Positions 57,221 through 64,000 of a DNA stretch of 64,000 nucleotides are shown here, in pieces (position 1 is the first letter of the stretch; each line of letters starts with the position of its first letter). The DNA is from Gallionellales bacterium GWA2_54_124 (GTDB lineage: Bacteria; Pseudomonadota; Gammaproteobacteria; Burkholderiales; Gallionellaceae). The stretch covers positions 146,127 through 210,126 of the forward strand of contig MGWO01000004.1 in assembly GCA_001801025.1 (NCBI GenBank), given 5' to 3'. The notes below the pieces were generated by a model. That model made no database searches. It saw nothing but the letters and a program-made list of their open reading frames with translations, and had not been told where the DNA came from. The position numbers and the translations under genes were made by a program.

Positions 57221-57766
57221 TCAAACAAACAATTCCGCTGCAGCGAACAACTTTCCTTGCAAATCCTTACTGGACAAAGCTGGCTCCACTTGCAACTGCC
57301 AGTCTATCGCCAGTTCTGGATCGTCCCAACGAATGCTACGCTCATATTCTGGCGCCCAGTAATCGGTGGTTTTATAGAGGAATTCCGCCGTGTCGGACAA
57401 AACGACGAAGCCATGCGCAAAACCCTCTGGTATCCAGAACATGCGCTTGTTCTCCGCAGACAATTCCAGCGCCACATGCTGCCCAAAGGTTGGCGAGCTC
57501 TTGCGGATATCCACCGCCACATCTAGTACGGCACCTTGTGTCACGCGCACCAGCTTAGCTTGCGGGTGTTGAATCTGATAATGCAGACCGCGCAATACGC
57601 CTTTTACCGAACGGGAATGATTGTCCTGCACAAAGTCCACATCGCGTCCGGTCAGCTCGGCAAACTTTTGACGGTTGAAGCTCTCATAGAAGAAGCCTCG
57701 ATCATCGCCAAATACCTTAGGCTCGAGGATCAGCAAATCCGGGATTGCAGTTTGAATCGCTTTCAT
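57221..57766 (-). CDS. rfbC: dTDP-4-dehydrorhamnose 3,5-epimerase
   Basis: RfbC epimerises dTDP-4-keto-6-deoxyglucose in dTDP-L-rhamnose synthesis. The 181-residue cupin has FYESFNRQKF, VLRGLHYQIQHPQAKLVR with the catalytic His, and FWIPEGFAHGFVVLSDTAEF. rfbA lies 1.5 kb upstream, but rfbB and rfbD are not in the window. Between rfbC and rfbA are repeats and an Rpn-type nuclease. Confidence 0.95.
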   Translation of the reverse strand: MKAIQTAIPDLLILEPKVFGDDRGFFYESFNRQKFAELTGRDVDFVQDNHSRSVKGVLRGLHYQIQHPQAKLVRVTQGAVLDVAVDIRKSSPTFGQHVALELSAENKRMFWIPEGFAHGFVVLSDTAEFLYKTTDYWAPEYERSIRWDDPELAIDWQLQVEPALSSKDLQGKLFAAAELFV

Positions 57767-57846
57767 ATAAAAATCACAATGCGGTTAATTTTATGCGCTT
57801 TAAATAAAAATATAACTACTGCCCTACCCCTGAACAACATCCTTCT

Positions 57847-57956
57847 GGATTGTCACCCGCCACGTCTCTACGAGACTCCTGCCTCCCGCTACGATGTTGT
57901 CTCGCGGTCGCAGCTAACGGCATTAGGCTAAAGGCCAATCCTCGCAAGCCCGCAAG
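57847..57956. repeat. Mosaic repeat, copy A
   Basis: About 110 bases starting with CACCCGCCACGTCTCTACGA, continuing through GTTGTCTCGCGGTCGCAGCT and GGCATTAGGCTAAAGGCC, and ending CTCGCAAGCCCGCAA. Nearly the same core (about 80 bases, few mismatches) occurs at 60.6 kb, and parts at 58.9-59.1 kb. Confidence 0.85.
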
Positions 57957-57964
57957 GGGTTTCG

Positions 57965-58011
57965 CCTAAAAACATAGTCGCGCTTTGCGCTCGTTGTTTT
58001 GAGCGAATGAC
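57965..58011. repeat. Hairpin (REP-like) repeat, copy 1
   Basis: Core AGTCGCGCTTTGCGCTCGTT followed by GTTTTGAGCGAATGAC, preceded by CCTAAAAACAT. CGCTC/GAGCG and GCGC/GCGC can pair. It ends four bases before the stop codon of the Rpn-type gene. Other copies are at 59.24 and 61.49 kb. Confidence 0.85.
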
Positions 58012-58015
58012 GGGC

Positions 58016-58876
58016 TCAGAGCGAAGTAATCTCTTTCACGAAATCAACAGGCAGGTTTAAGGTGTCGGCAATAAACTGAGCATCTAAATTTCGGGCTGAC
58101 AATGCCAAAATTGTCTTGCGCTGTTCATCCCGCCGGCCTTCCTCTCGCCCTTCCTCTCGCCCCTTCGATTCAGCCAGCAGAAGCGAACCACGTTGCAAAA
58201 TAATGAAGTCACGACGTTTAAATTGGATTTCCAGCTCTTCACGGGTCATAGCGGCTTCGTTTGCAAAACCGAATGCCTGATTTATGCCGGGATCACTGCC
58301 AAGCGCATCAGGAATATATTCCAAACTGCCGGCATTTCGAATGAAATAGATCCACTTATCCTGGATATTTTTTAAATCCTCAAGCGCGAGGGTAAATTTT
58401 GGCAGCTCAACAAAAATCAGTTCGACTTCATCGCTATATTCAATGAAGCGGTCGCGTTCGATCAACCTGAACCGACTAATATAGTCGTCACTGTCGTCAA
58501 ACATGGAAAAATCGGTGAACGTTATCGCAATCACTGGATTGAGCAAGGTGTAATCGTCGCCCTTTTGCAACTGACTGGCATATTCTTTGGCCGCATTATG
58601 CAAAATACGCTTCTCAAAACCCGGCGCATTGAGCACCTGCATTTCGATAATCACATGCTTGCCGTTCGCCAGTACCGCTTTCACATCAACATAGGTATCC
58701 TTCATCCCTTCCAGGCGGGGAATTTGATAAGGATCAACGATAGTCAATTCTACAATGGCGTGCTCGCCCTGATAGTCGAGAATGGCATTCAAAAATCCGA
58801 TCAGCACAGGTTTGGAATTTTCAGAGCCGAATACGCGCTTGAAGGCGTAATCTGTTTTCACATCTAAAAATCGCAT
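58016..58876 (-). CDS. Rpn-family recombination-promoting nuclease / PD-(D/E)XK transposase-like protein
   Basis: A 286-residue protein beginning FLDVKTDYAFKRVFGSENSK, with a PD-(D/E)XK-type core (KDTYVDVKAVLANGKHVIIE, then MQV). The C-terminal tail (GREEGREEGRRDEQRKTIL) is characteristic of Rpn and the PDDEXK_2 family. E. coli Rpn proteins are DNA nucleases that promote RecA-independent recombination and some act in toxin-antitoxin or phage defence. It is flanked by mosaic and hairpin repeats and separates rfbC from rfbA, so it is probably mobile cargo. Confidence 0.9.
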   Translation of the reverse strand: MRFLDVKTDYAFKRVFGSENSKPVLIGFLNAILDYQGEHAIVELTIVDPYQIPRLEGMKDTYVDVKAVLANGKHVIIEMQVLNAPGFEKRILHNAAKEYASQLQKGDDYTLLNPVIAITFTDFSMFDDSDDYISRFRLIERDRFIEYSDEVELIFVELPKFTLALEDLKNIQDKWIYFIRNAGSLEYIPDALGSDPGINQAFGFANEAAMTREELEIQFKRRDFIILQRGSLLLAESKGREEGREEGRRDEQRKTILALSARNLDAQFIADTLNLPVDFVKEITSL

Positions 58877-58940
58877 TACATAACTCCTTGAATCATATTG
58901 GCATTACTTTAACACATCTGTTCATTACATCAGTTACATT
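58877..58940. other. Short gap upstream of the Rpn-type gene
   Basis: No gene seen. The rest of the 58877-59283 gap holds a mosaic repeat copy, about 170 bases of unique sequence, and a hairpin repeat copy. Confidence 0.6.
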
Positions 58941-59068
58941 CTGGGTTGCCACCCGCCACACGTCTTGGATTGCCACCCGCCACGTCTCTGGATTGCCGCG
59001 TCGGCGACAGCATCCCGCCACGTCTCTGCGAGACTCGCGGCTAAAGGCTCATCCTCGCAAGCCCGCAA
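58941..59068. repeat. Mosaic repeat, copy B (with internal reiteration)
   Basis: The segment TTGCCACCCGCCAC(A)CGTCT is reiterated, then the shared CCCGCCACGTCTCTGCGAGA, GCTAAAGGCTCATCCTCGCA and AGCCCGCAA follow. The middle part present in copies A and C (the GTTGTCTCGCGGTCGCAGCT segment) is missing, so this copy is rearranged. Confidence 0.75.
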
Positions 59069-59238
59069 TTCCGCAAGATCACAGGGATCTTCCCTCGGAA
59101 TACAAGGCGACAAATCGCCTATTCCTGAATGAAGGGCATTGATGCAGCAACTAAATTCAACTAGGCTCGACAAAACATAAGCCAAGTTTACATTTATCTC
59201 ACGCAACTAAACGATGAGACCGTTAAGTTGCTGAATGA

Positions 59239-59276
59239 TAGTCGCGCTTTGCGCTCGTTGTTTTGAGCGAATGACA
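59239..59276. repeat. Hairpin (REP-like) repeat, copy 2
   Basis: Identical to copy 1 over ATAGTCGCGCTTTGCGCTCG and TTGTTTTGAGCGAATGAC. It ends seven bases before the rfbA stop codon, the same position relative to a gene end as copy 1. Confidence 0.85.
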
Positions 59277-59283
59277 AACCATA

Positions 59284-60171
59284 TCATTTTTCCCTGAGCA
59301 CCTGCATCAGATAGGCACCATAACCACTCTTGATCAAGGGGGCGGCAAGTTTTTCCAGTTGCGCCGCGTCGATAAAGCCGTTGCTGTAGGCAATTTCTTC
59401 CGGACAGGCGATTTTCAAGCCCTGACGATGTTCAATAGTCTGGATAAACAAACTGGCGTCCAGCAAAGATTCGTGCGTACCGGTATCCAGCCAGGCAAAG
59501 CCGCGCCCCATGGTTTCCACCGACAAACGGTTTTTCTCCAGATAGATGCGATTCACATCGGTAATTTCCAGCTCACCGCGCGGCGAAGGTTTTAGATTTG
59601 CTGCGATGTCCAGCACGTCGTTGTCGTAAAAATACAGCCCTGTGACGGCGTAATTGGATTTGGGCACCAGCGGCTTTTCTTCCAGCGAGACCGCGCGGCC
59701 CGCCTTGTCGAATTCGACCACGCCATAGCGTTCCGGATCGCGCACGTGATAGGCAAAAATGGAAGCTCCTTCCTTGCGCTGTGCGGCATTGCGCAGTTGA
59801 GTCTGGAAATCGTGACCGTAAAAAATATTATCGCCCAGCACCAGAGCCGACGGGTCGTTGCCGATAAAGTCGCGGCCGATGATGAAGGCCTGCGCCAGCC
59901 CATCAGGCGTCGGCTGCACCGCGTAGCGCAGATTCAGCCCCCACGCGCTGCCATCGCCCAGCAATTGCTCGAAGCGCGGCGTATCCTGCGGTGTCGAGAT
60001 AATCAGGATGTCGCGTATCCCCGCCAGCATCAAGGTGGAGAGCGGATAGTAAATCATCGGCTTGTCGTACACCGGCAAGAGCTGCTTGGAAACCGCCAGT
60101 GTCACCGGATGCAATCGCGTACCGGAGCCGCCCGCGAGAATGATGCCTTTACGTTGAGTCATTTTGATCAT
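59284..60171 (-). CDS. rfbA: Glucose-1-phosphate thymidylyltransferase
   Basis: RfbA makes dTDP-glucose, the first step to dTDP-rhamnose. The 295-residue protein has [48 protein letters not shown] and [19 protein letters not shown] 60171 is supported by AAGG five bases upstream; ATG 60162 is an alternative. A perfect 20-bp dyad with a spaced -10 box lies upstream, so rfbA probably heads its own transcription unit. Confidence 0.96.
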   Translation of the reverse strand: MIKMTQRKGIILAGGSGTRLHPVTLAVSKQLLPVYDKPMIYYPLSTLMLAGIRDILIISTPQDTPRFEQLLGDGSAWGLNLRYAVQPTPDGLAQAFIIGRDFIGNDPSALVLGDNIFYGHDFQTQLRNAAQRKEGASIFAYHVRDPERYGVVEFDKAGRAVSLEEKPLVPKSNYAVTGLYFYDNDVLDIAANLKPSPRGELEITDVNRIYLEKNRLSVETMGRGFAWLDTGTHESLLDASLFIQTIEHRQGLKIACPEEIAYSNGFIDAAQLEKLAAPLIKSGYGAYLMQVLREK

Positions 60172-60259
60172 CAAACCTTGGTTAATCGGGCACTAAAACA
60201 ATCATCTATTGGCTACCATTCCGGAAAATCACCCGCAAGGTGAAATTCAAGAGCTGGGA

Positions 60260-60306
60260 AATATAATCAAAATACACAGCTGAGCATATAGGCCATATGG
60301 CCTATA
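60260..60306 (-). promoter_or_regulatory. Dyad operator site 3 with -10 box, upstream of rfbA
   Basis: A perfect 20-bp dyad, TATAGGCCATATGGCCTATA, spans 60287-60306. Exactly 21 bp downstream on the minus strand is TATATT (60265-60260), a 5-of-6 match to a -10 box; the -35 region overlaps the dyad end. The predicted leader to the rfbA start is about 80 bases. Arms and spacing are identical to site 1. Confidence 0.7.
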
Positions 60307-60564
60307 TACATATTAACTATTTTAAAAACAATCACTTATTAAAAAAAACAATTCCAATTAGGCTGATTTATTCATCAAAGCGGTCATTAGAGGTTAATTT
60401 TACGTTCCCCCCTTTGAAGAATATTTTTCGGGGGAAGCTCATTTATAAAACAGCAGGTACGCTAGATAACTCGCCTGCCGCCATCAGACTCTTCGGGCCT
60501 TTGCAGGAAATTCAATGTGGCACGATCGCCACAATTTGTACGAACCTTAACGCTGCAGCAAAAC
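60307..60564. other. AT-rich intergenic segment between the rfbA operator and mosaic repeat C
   Basis: No convincing gene. A plus-strand open frame here has no ribosome site and ends in the repeat. One possible stem, TTCCCCC (60406-60412) with GGGGGAA (60431-60437), encloses an 18-base AT-rich loop; its meaning is unknown. Confidence 0.5.
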
Positions 60565-60655
60565 CGGAATGCCGCCCGCCACGTCTCTGCGAGACTCCTA
60601 CCACCCGCCACGACGTTGTCTCGCGGTCGCAGCTAGCGGCATTAGGCTAAAGGCC
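60565..60655. repeat. Mosaic repeat, copy C
   Basis: CCGCCCGCCACGTCTCTGCG, then GACGTTGTCTCGCGGTCGCA and GCTAGCGGCATTAGGCTAAA match copy A with scattered substitutions. It ends seven bases before the stop of the epimerase gene. Confidence 0.85.
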
Positions 60656-60662
60656 CCACACG

Positions 60663-61808
60663 TTAGGCTTGTTGCTTTTCAACAAAACCGACATACCAGT
60701 CCATCGCAACTTTTAGTCCATCCGCGATACGGTGAGTGGGCTGATAACCCAACAAAGCTGATGCTTTGCTGATATCAGCTAACGAATGGCGCACATCCCC
60801 CCCGCGAAAATCGCGATAAACAGGGCCGACATCCTTCAGATGCGGGTAAGCTGACACTAGATTCAGATGTAGTTGCTCATAGAGCTGATTGAGCGTGGTG
60901 CGATCACCGACGGCGACGTTATAAACCTGATTCGTCGCATCAGGATTTTCACAGGTCGCCGCAAGTAAATTAATCTGGCGGACATTCTCGATAAAGCAGA
61001 AATCACGACTGGTTTCACCGTCCCCGTTGATATACACCGGTTCGCCCTTGATCATGCTGGCAATCCACTTTGGAATCACAGCGGCATAAGCGCCATCCGG
61101 TGTCTGGCGAGGACCGAACACATTAAAATAGCGCAGACCTATCGTCTTGAAATCATAAGTACGCGCAAACACATCGGCATACAGTTCATTGACGTATTTG
61201 GTCACGGCATAAGGCGACAGCGGCTTACCAATTTTATCCTCGACTTTGGGCAGTGCCGGATGATCGCCATAGGTCGAACTGGAGGCGGCATAAACAAAGC
61301 GCTTCACTTTTGCATCGCGCGCCGCAACCAACATATTCAAATAGCCGCTGATATTAGTTTCATTGGTATTGATCGGATTTTCGACCGAGCGCGGCACAGA
61401 ACCTAAAGCGGCCTGATGAAGCACATACTCTACAGGGTGCTGAGTGCTGAGTCCTGAGTGCTGAGTGCTAAGACCGCAGGAGTCTTCCCCTAAAAACATA
61501 GTCGCGCTTTGCGCTCCTTGTTTTGAGTGAAAAGTCATTGCACGACGGCAATCGTCCAGATTGCGGATATCGCCTCGAATAAAATTAAAATTTTCCCATT
61601 GCGCTGGCGTCACTAAGGATTCGACCTCATCCAGATTCTGCTGGAATCCAGTTACAAAACTATCGAGTCCGACGACACGCTGATTCAATTTCAACAGCGT
61701 TTCCAGCAGATTGCTGCCGATAAAACCGGCGACCCCCGTGATCAACCAGGTATGCGGCTCGTTAATCAGGCGGGATTTTAGTTGTTCGTATTTAGTAGAT
61801 TGGGTCAT
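60663..61808 (-). CDS. UDP-N-acetylglucosamine 4-epimerase, TviC/WbpP type, with repeat-encoded insertion
   Basis: An extended SDR epimerase of 381 residues, probably converting UDP-GlcNAc(A) to UDP-GalNAc(A). It has [30 protein letters not shown], the catalytic Tyr200 and Lys204 ([11 protein letters not shown]), and [16 protein letters not shown] as in WbpP. Residues about 92-125 are foreign to the family and are encoded by a hairpin repeat plus a heptad repeat that keep the frame open. Its ATG overlaps the stop of the ORF6N gene (TAATG). With the TviB-like dehydrogenase it forms a uronic-acid pathway. Confidence 0.93.
   Translation of the reverse strand: MTQSTKYEQLKSRLINEPHTWLITGVAGFIGSNLLETLLKLNQRVVGLDSFVTGFQQNLDEVESLVTPAQWENFNFIRGDIRNLDDCRRAMTFHSKQGAQSATMFLGEDSCGLSTQHSGLSTQHPVEYVLHQAALGSVPRSVENPINTNETNISGYLNMLVAARDAKVKRFVYAASSSTYGDHPALPKVEDKIGKPLSPYAVTKYVNELYADVFARTYDFKTIGLRYFNVFGPRQTPDGAYAAVIPKWIASMIKGEPVYINGDGETSRDFCFIENVRQINLLAATCENPDATNQVYNVAVGDRTTLNQLYEQLHLNLVSAYPHLKDVGPVYRDFRGGDVRHSLADISKASALLGYQPTHRIADGLKVAMDWYVGFVEKQQA
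61438..61473. repeat. Heptad-type short repeat inserted in frame in the epimerase gene
   Basis: The plus strand reads GTGCTGAGTGCTGAGTCCTG and AGTGCTGAGTGCTAAG, the opposite orientation to the copies at 38.9-42.8 kb. On the coding strand it encodes [13 protein letters not shown]. It lies directly beside a hairpin repeat copy. Confidence 0.88.
61490..61537. repeat. Hairpin (REP-like) repeat, copy 3, inside the epimerase gene
   Basis: CCTAAAAACATAGTCGCGCT, TTGCGCTCCTTGTTTTGAGT and GAAAAGTC match copy 1 with a few substitutions. Translated on the minus strand it gives [16 protein letters not shown], without stop codons. The other two copies lie outside genes. Confidence 0.88.
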
Positions 61809-62356
61809 TAGGTACGTTTCTTTTTTACTGTATGCTTAAATTTCAGGACAGCAAAGTTAAGTTCGATCGTCGTTTCGGCATCACTGGTTTGCAGATCATC
61901 GTCTAGAATTTCGGTGATCAATTCACCGCTGCGCTGCATCAGTGACTTTTGTTGTGCTTTATCTTGTATCACGGACAGCTCTTTGACATTTCTCGACAGC
62001 TCGCGAATTTTAGTAAAGGTCTCAATTATTGCAAAGGTGGCATTCATGGCCTGTTTACTATGCAAAATAGTCGCTAGCATATATAAACCCTTTTCACTAA
62101 ATCCTTTTGGATTCACCGTAGAATGCTTGAGTTTATTGAACCGGGGGAAATTTTCCACCAGTTCAATCTTTTCACTCTTTGTAAGTTCGACAATATATCC
62201 GACGGGAAACTTATCCGGATTATTAGAGACTGCCTTGTTAATATCCCTTGTTTCAACACTATAGATGCTTGCAACATCGCTATCGAGAAGCACACTAAGC
62301 CCCTGAACCTCAATAATTAGATCCTTCAGGTTCTCGATTTTAACTATTTCGTTCAT
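61808..62356 (-). CDS. ORF6N domain protein (phage-type KilA-N/ORF6N)
   Basis: A 182-residue protein with an N-terminal ORF6N DNA-binding domain: [53 protein letters not shown] helical C-terminal half follows. Such domains come mostly from phage and mobile elements. It sits between the TviB-like stop (TAA directly followed by its ATG) and the TviC-like start (TAATG), so it is embedded in the sugar operon. Whether it regulates the locus or is a passenger is unknown. Confidence 0.9.
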   Translation of the reverse strand: MNEIVKIENLKDLIIEVQGLSVLLDSDVASIYSVETRDINKAVSNNPDKFPVGYIVELTKSEKIELVENFPRFNKLKHSTVNPKGFSEKGLYMLATILHSKQAMNATFAIIETFTKIRELSRNVKELSVIQDKAQQKSLMQRSGELITEILDDDLQTSDAETTIELNFAVLKFKHTVKKKRT

Positions 62357-63637
62357 TTACAGGCGCCATAAGGCAAAGCCGGCCGATTCAATCATCTGGG
62401 CAGAATAAGCCGACTTGATATCGATAAACACGCCACCTGGCTTCAAGATTGCCAACAATTGCTCGATAGGCTGATCAATGTATTGTGCGTGAGATACCGC
62501 CGCGACAATCGCATCTACCTGTTTTGGCAAGGCATCCCATTCAGTCAGGGTAATGCCATATTCGTGCTGCGCTTCATTCGACGCAGCCAGCGCATCGTGC
62601 ACACTGACATCACAACCGAACTCCTGCAATTCCTTGACCAGATCCGCTACTTTGCTGTTGCGCAAGTCCGGACAGTTTTCCTTGAAAGTCAGACCGAGCA
62701 CAATCACCTTAGAGCCTTTTACACAACCGCCCGCCTGAATAATTTTCTTGACGGTTTGCTGCGCAACATAGGCGGCCATCCCGTCATTGATACGACGCCC
62801 CGCTAAAATCACTTGCGGATGATAGCCCAACATATCCGCCTTATGGGTCAGATAGTAAGGGTCGACGCCGATGCAGTGACCTCCGACCAGCCCCGGACGG
62901 AATGGTAAAAAATTCCATTTCGTGCCGGATGCTTTGAGCACTTCCAGCGTATCGATGCCAATTTTATTGAAGATGATTGAAAGTTCGTTCATCAAAGCGA
63001 TATTCAGATCGCGCTGCGTGTTTTCAATCACTTTAGACGCCTCGGCCACCTTGATGCTGCTGGCTTCATACACACCGGCCGTGATTACCGACGCATACAC
63101 TTCGCTCACTTTTTTAAGTGTCTCTGGTGTATCTCCGGATACGACCTTGACGATCTTGGTGACGGTACGTTCCTTGTCGCCCGGATTGATACGCTCAGGG
63201 CTGTAACCTACAAAGAAATCCTGTTTCCACTTCAGACCGGAATGTTTCTCAATTAAGGGTATGCACACCTCTTCAGTCGCGCCGGGATAGACAGTCGATT
63301 CATAAACGACGATTGCGCCGCGTTTGATATATTTACCGACACTCTCTGAGCTCTTGATCAGCGGAGTAAAGTCAGGCTGATGCGCTTCATCGACCGGGGT
63401 AGGCACGGCAACAATAATGAAATCCGCGTCGCTCAGAACAGAGGGATCGGTGTGACAAGTCAGTTGTGTAGCCGCGCGCAAATCGTCTTCACTCACCTCA
63501 CCTGTCGGATCGATGAAGTTGCGATATGCGGCAACCTTTTCGACCGACAGATCAAGACCGACAGTAGGAAATTTTTTACCAAATTCAACCGCCAAAGGCA
63601 GCCCTACATATCCAAGACCAACGACTGCAATTTTCAT
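62357..63637 (-). CDS. UDP-N-acetyl-D-glucosamine/galactosamine 6-dehydrogenase, TviB/WbpA-like
   Basis: Oxidises a UDP-N-acetylhexosamine to the uronic acid with NAD+. The 426-residue protein has the Rossmann motif VVGLGYVGLPLA, FIIVAVPTPVDE, VVYESTVYPG, SPERINPGD and the active-site Cys255 (GLVGGHCIGVDPYYL). The WbpA/TviB subfamily fits better than UDP-glucose dehydrogenase. It is the first gene of the operon and probably works with the TviC-like epimerase two genes down. Confidence 0.93.
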   Translation of the reverse strand: MKIAVVGLGYVGLPLAVEFGKKFPTVGLDLSVEKVAAYRNFIDPTGEVSEDDLRAATQLTCHTDPSVLSDADFIIVAVPTPVDEAHQPDFTPLIKSSESVGKYIKRGAIVVYESTVYPGATEEVCIPLIEKHSGLKWKQDFFVGYSPERINPGDKERTVTKIVKVVSGDTPETLKKVSEVYASVITAGVYEASSIKVAEASKVIENTQRDLNIALMNELSIIFNKIGIDTLEVLKASGTKWNFLPFRPGLVGGHCIGVDPYYLTHKADMLGYHPQVILAGRRINDGMAAYVAQQTVKKIIQAGGCVKGSKVIVLGLTFKENCPDLRNSKVADLVKELQEFGCDVSVHDALAASNEAQHEYGITLTEWDALPKQVDAIVAAVSHAQYIDQPIEQLLAILKPGGVFIDIKSAYSAQMIESAGFALWRL

Positions 63638-63683
63638 AATTTATTCACTTATCTAATCTAATACAAATAATAGTACACAAATT

Positions 63684-63725
63684 TTACAGCCCTGCGTCAG
63701 CTCTCAATGCAGCCGCCTTATCGGT
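63684..63725 (-). pseudogene. Duplicated, synonymously diverged 3' end of metK
   Basis: The minus strand encodes [13 protein letters not shown] and a stop, identical in protein to the last 13 residues of the metK gene that ends 54 bases away. The codons differ at several positions (for example TTGAGA versus CTTCGC for Leu-Arg). Upstream of the match the frame is unrelated and soon meets a stop. It is a remnant, not a gene. Confidence 0.85.
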
Positions 63726-63779
63726 GCCTTGAGTCGGCAAGCCTCCTCGAAACACTTATCTGTCGCTCCGCGAGAGTAC

Positions 63780-64000
63780 TTATAAACCGGCATCTGCGCG
63801 AAGCGCAGCCGCCTTATCAGTGTTTTCCCAAGTGAATTCCGGTTCTTCACGGCCGAAGTGACCATAAGCGGCAGTCTTTTCGTAGATCGGACGCAGCAGG
63901 TCGAGCATGTTCACGATGCCTTTCGGACGCAGGTCGAAATGGCGCAACACCAGTTCGGTCAGCTTGTCATCAGAAATCTTGCCGGTGCCGTAGGTGTCGA
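63780..64000 (-). CDS. metK: S-adenosylmethionine synthetase, C-terminal part (cut by window edge)
   Basis: MetK makes S-adenosylmethionine from ATP and methionine. Only about 73 C-terminal codons are in the window; the gene continues past 64000. The visible part reads [20 protein letters not shown], then [37 protein letters not shown] and [14 protein letters not shown], which is the conserved end of bacterial MetK. It marks the housekeeping boundary of the polysaccharide locus. Confidence 0.95.
   Translation of the reverse strand, partial: DTYGTGKISDDKLTELVLRHFDLRPKGIVNMLDLLRPIYEKTAAYGHFGREEPEFTWENTDKAAALRADAGL

Noticed and set aside
57536..57931. Plus-strand open frame of 131 codons
   Set aside because: Antisense to rfbC for most of its length and then runs through mosaic repeat A; no family resemblance.
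60297..60650. Plus-strand open frame of 117 codons
   Set aside because: No ribosome site, AT-rich start, and the last quarter is mosaic repeat C. A similar ending in the frame at 57536-57931 comes from repeat A, not from protein homology.

Overview
The window reads as chromosome of a betaproteobacterium, most likely in the Nitrosomonadales (Gallionellaceae-like). This rests on gene order (rpoE-rseA-rseB-rseC-degP, lepA-lepB-DUF4845-rnc-era-recO-pdxJ-acpS-nagZ, zipA-ligA) and protein character, not on a database search. Almost everything is on the minus strand; the plus-strand genes are nadB and a YefM/YoeB toxin-antitoxin pair. No tRNA, rRNA, insertion sequence or CRISPR array was seen. The only RNA gene is the small SRP RNA.

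Region 1 (1-23.3 kb) is housekeeping: cell division and DNA ligase (zipA, ligA), envelope and cofactor genes, translation and RNA processing, the sigma-E stress operon, nadB with ygfX, a Ser/Thr kinase beside a cyclase-PEGA membrane protein, rluB-recR-ybaB-dnaX, ffs and class I fumarase. Region 2 (23.5-28.4 kb) holds yefM-yoeB and a lapG-algA-lapD set, which couples c-di-GMP controlled periplasmic proteolysis to GDP-mannose supply.

Region 3 (28.4-63.6 kb) is a large Wzx/Wzy-type exopolysaccharide locus. It has an Ala-rich secreted protein, VpsP-like protein, CpsB phosphatase, Wzc kinase, Wza, an outer-membrane barrel, an O-antigen-ligase-like protein, a WecA-like initiating transferase, asparagine-synthase-like amidotransferase, glycosyltransferases, EpsG-like polymerase, acyl- and acetyltransferases, deacetylase, FemAB-like protein, aminotransferase, methyltransferase, flippase, rfbC, rfbA, and a TviC/TviB pair that makes UDP-N-acetylgalactosaminuronic-type sugars. 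The stretch from about 47 to 57 kb is visibly AT-rich and looks acquired. The window ends inside metK.

The most striking signals are not genes. (a) A 20-bp dyad, TATAGGCC-N4-GGCCTATA, occurs twice perfectly and once degenerately. Each copy is upstream of a different exopolysaccharide transcription unit, and each has a -10-like hexamer starting exactly 21 bp downstream, which looks like a regulon operator. (b) A heptad-periodic short repeat (CTCAGCACT / CAGTACT type) sits at the 3' ends of several genes and is also inserted in frame inside asnB and the tviC-like epimerase. (c) A hairpin repeat and a longer mosaic repeat flank an Rpn-type nuclease between rfbC and rfbA; the hairpin repeat is also inside the epimerase. 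(d) A synonymously diverged copy of the last 13 codons of metK lies just beyond metK, at the edge of the locus.
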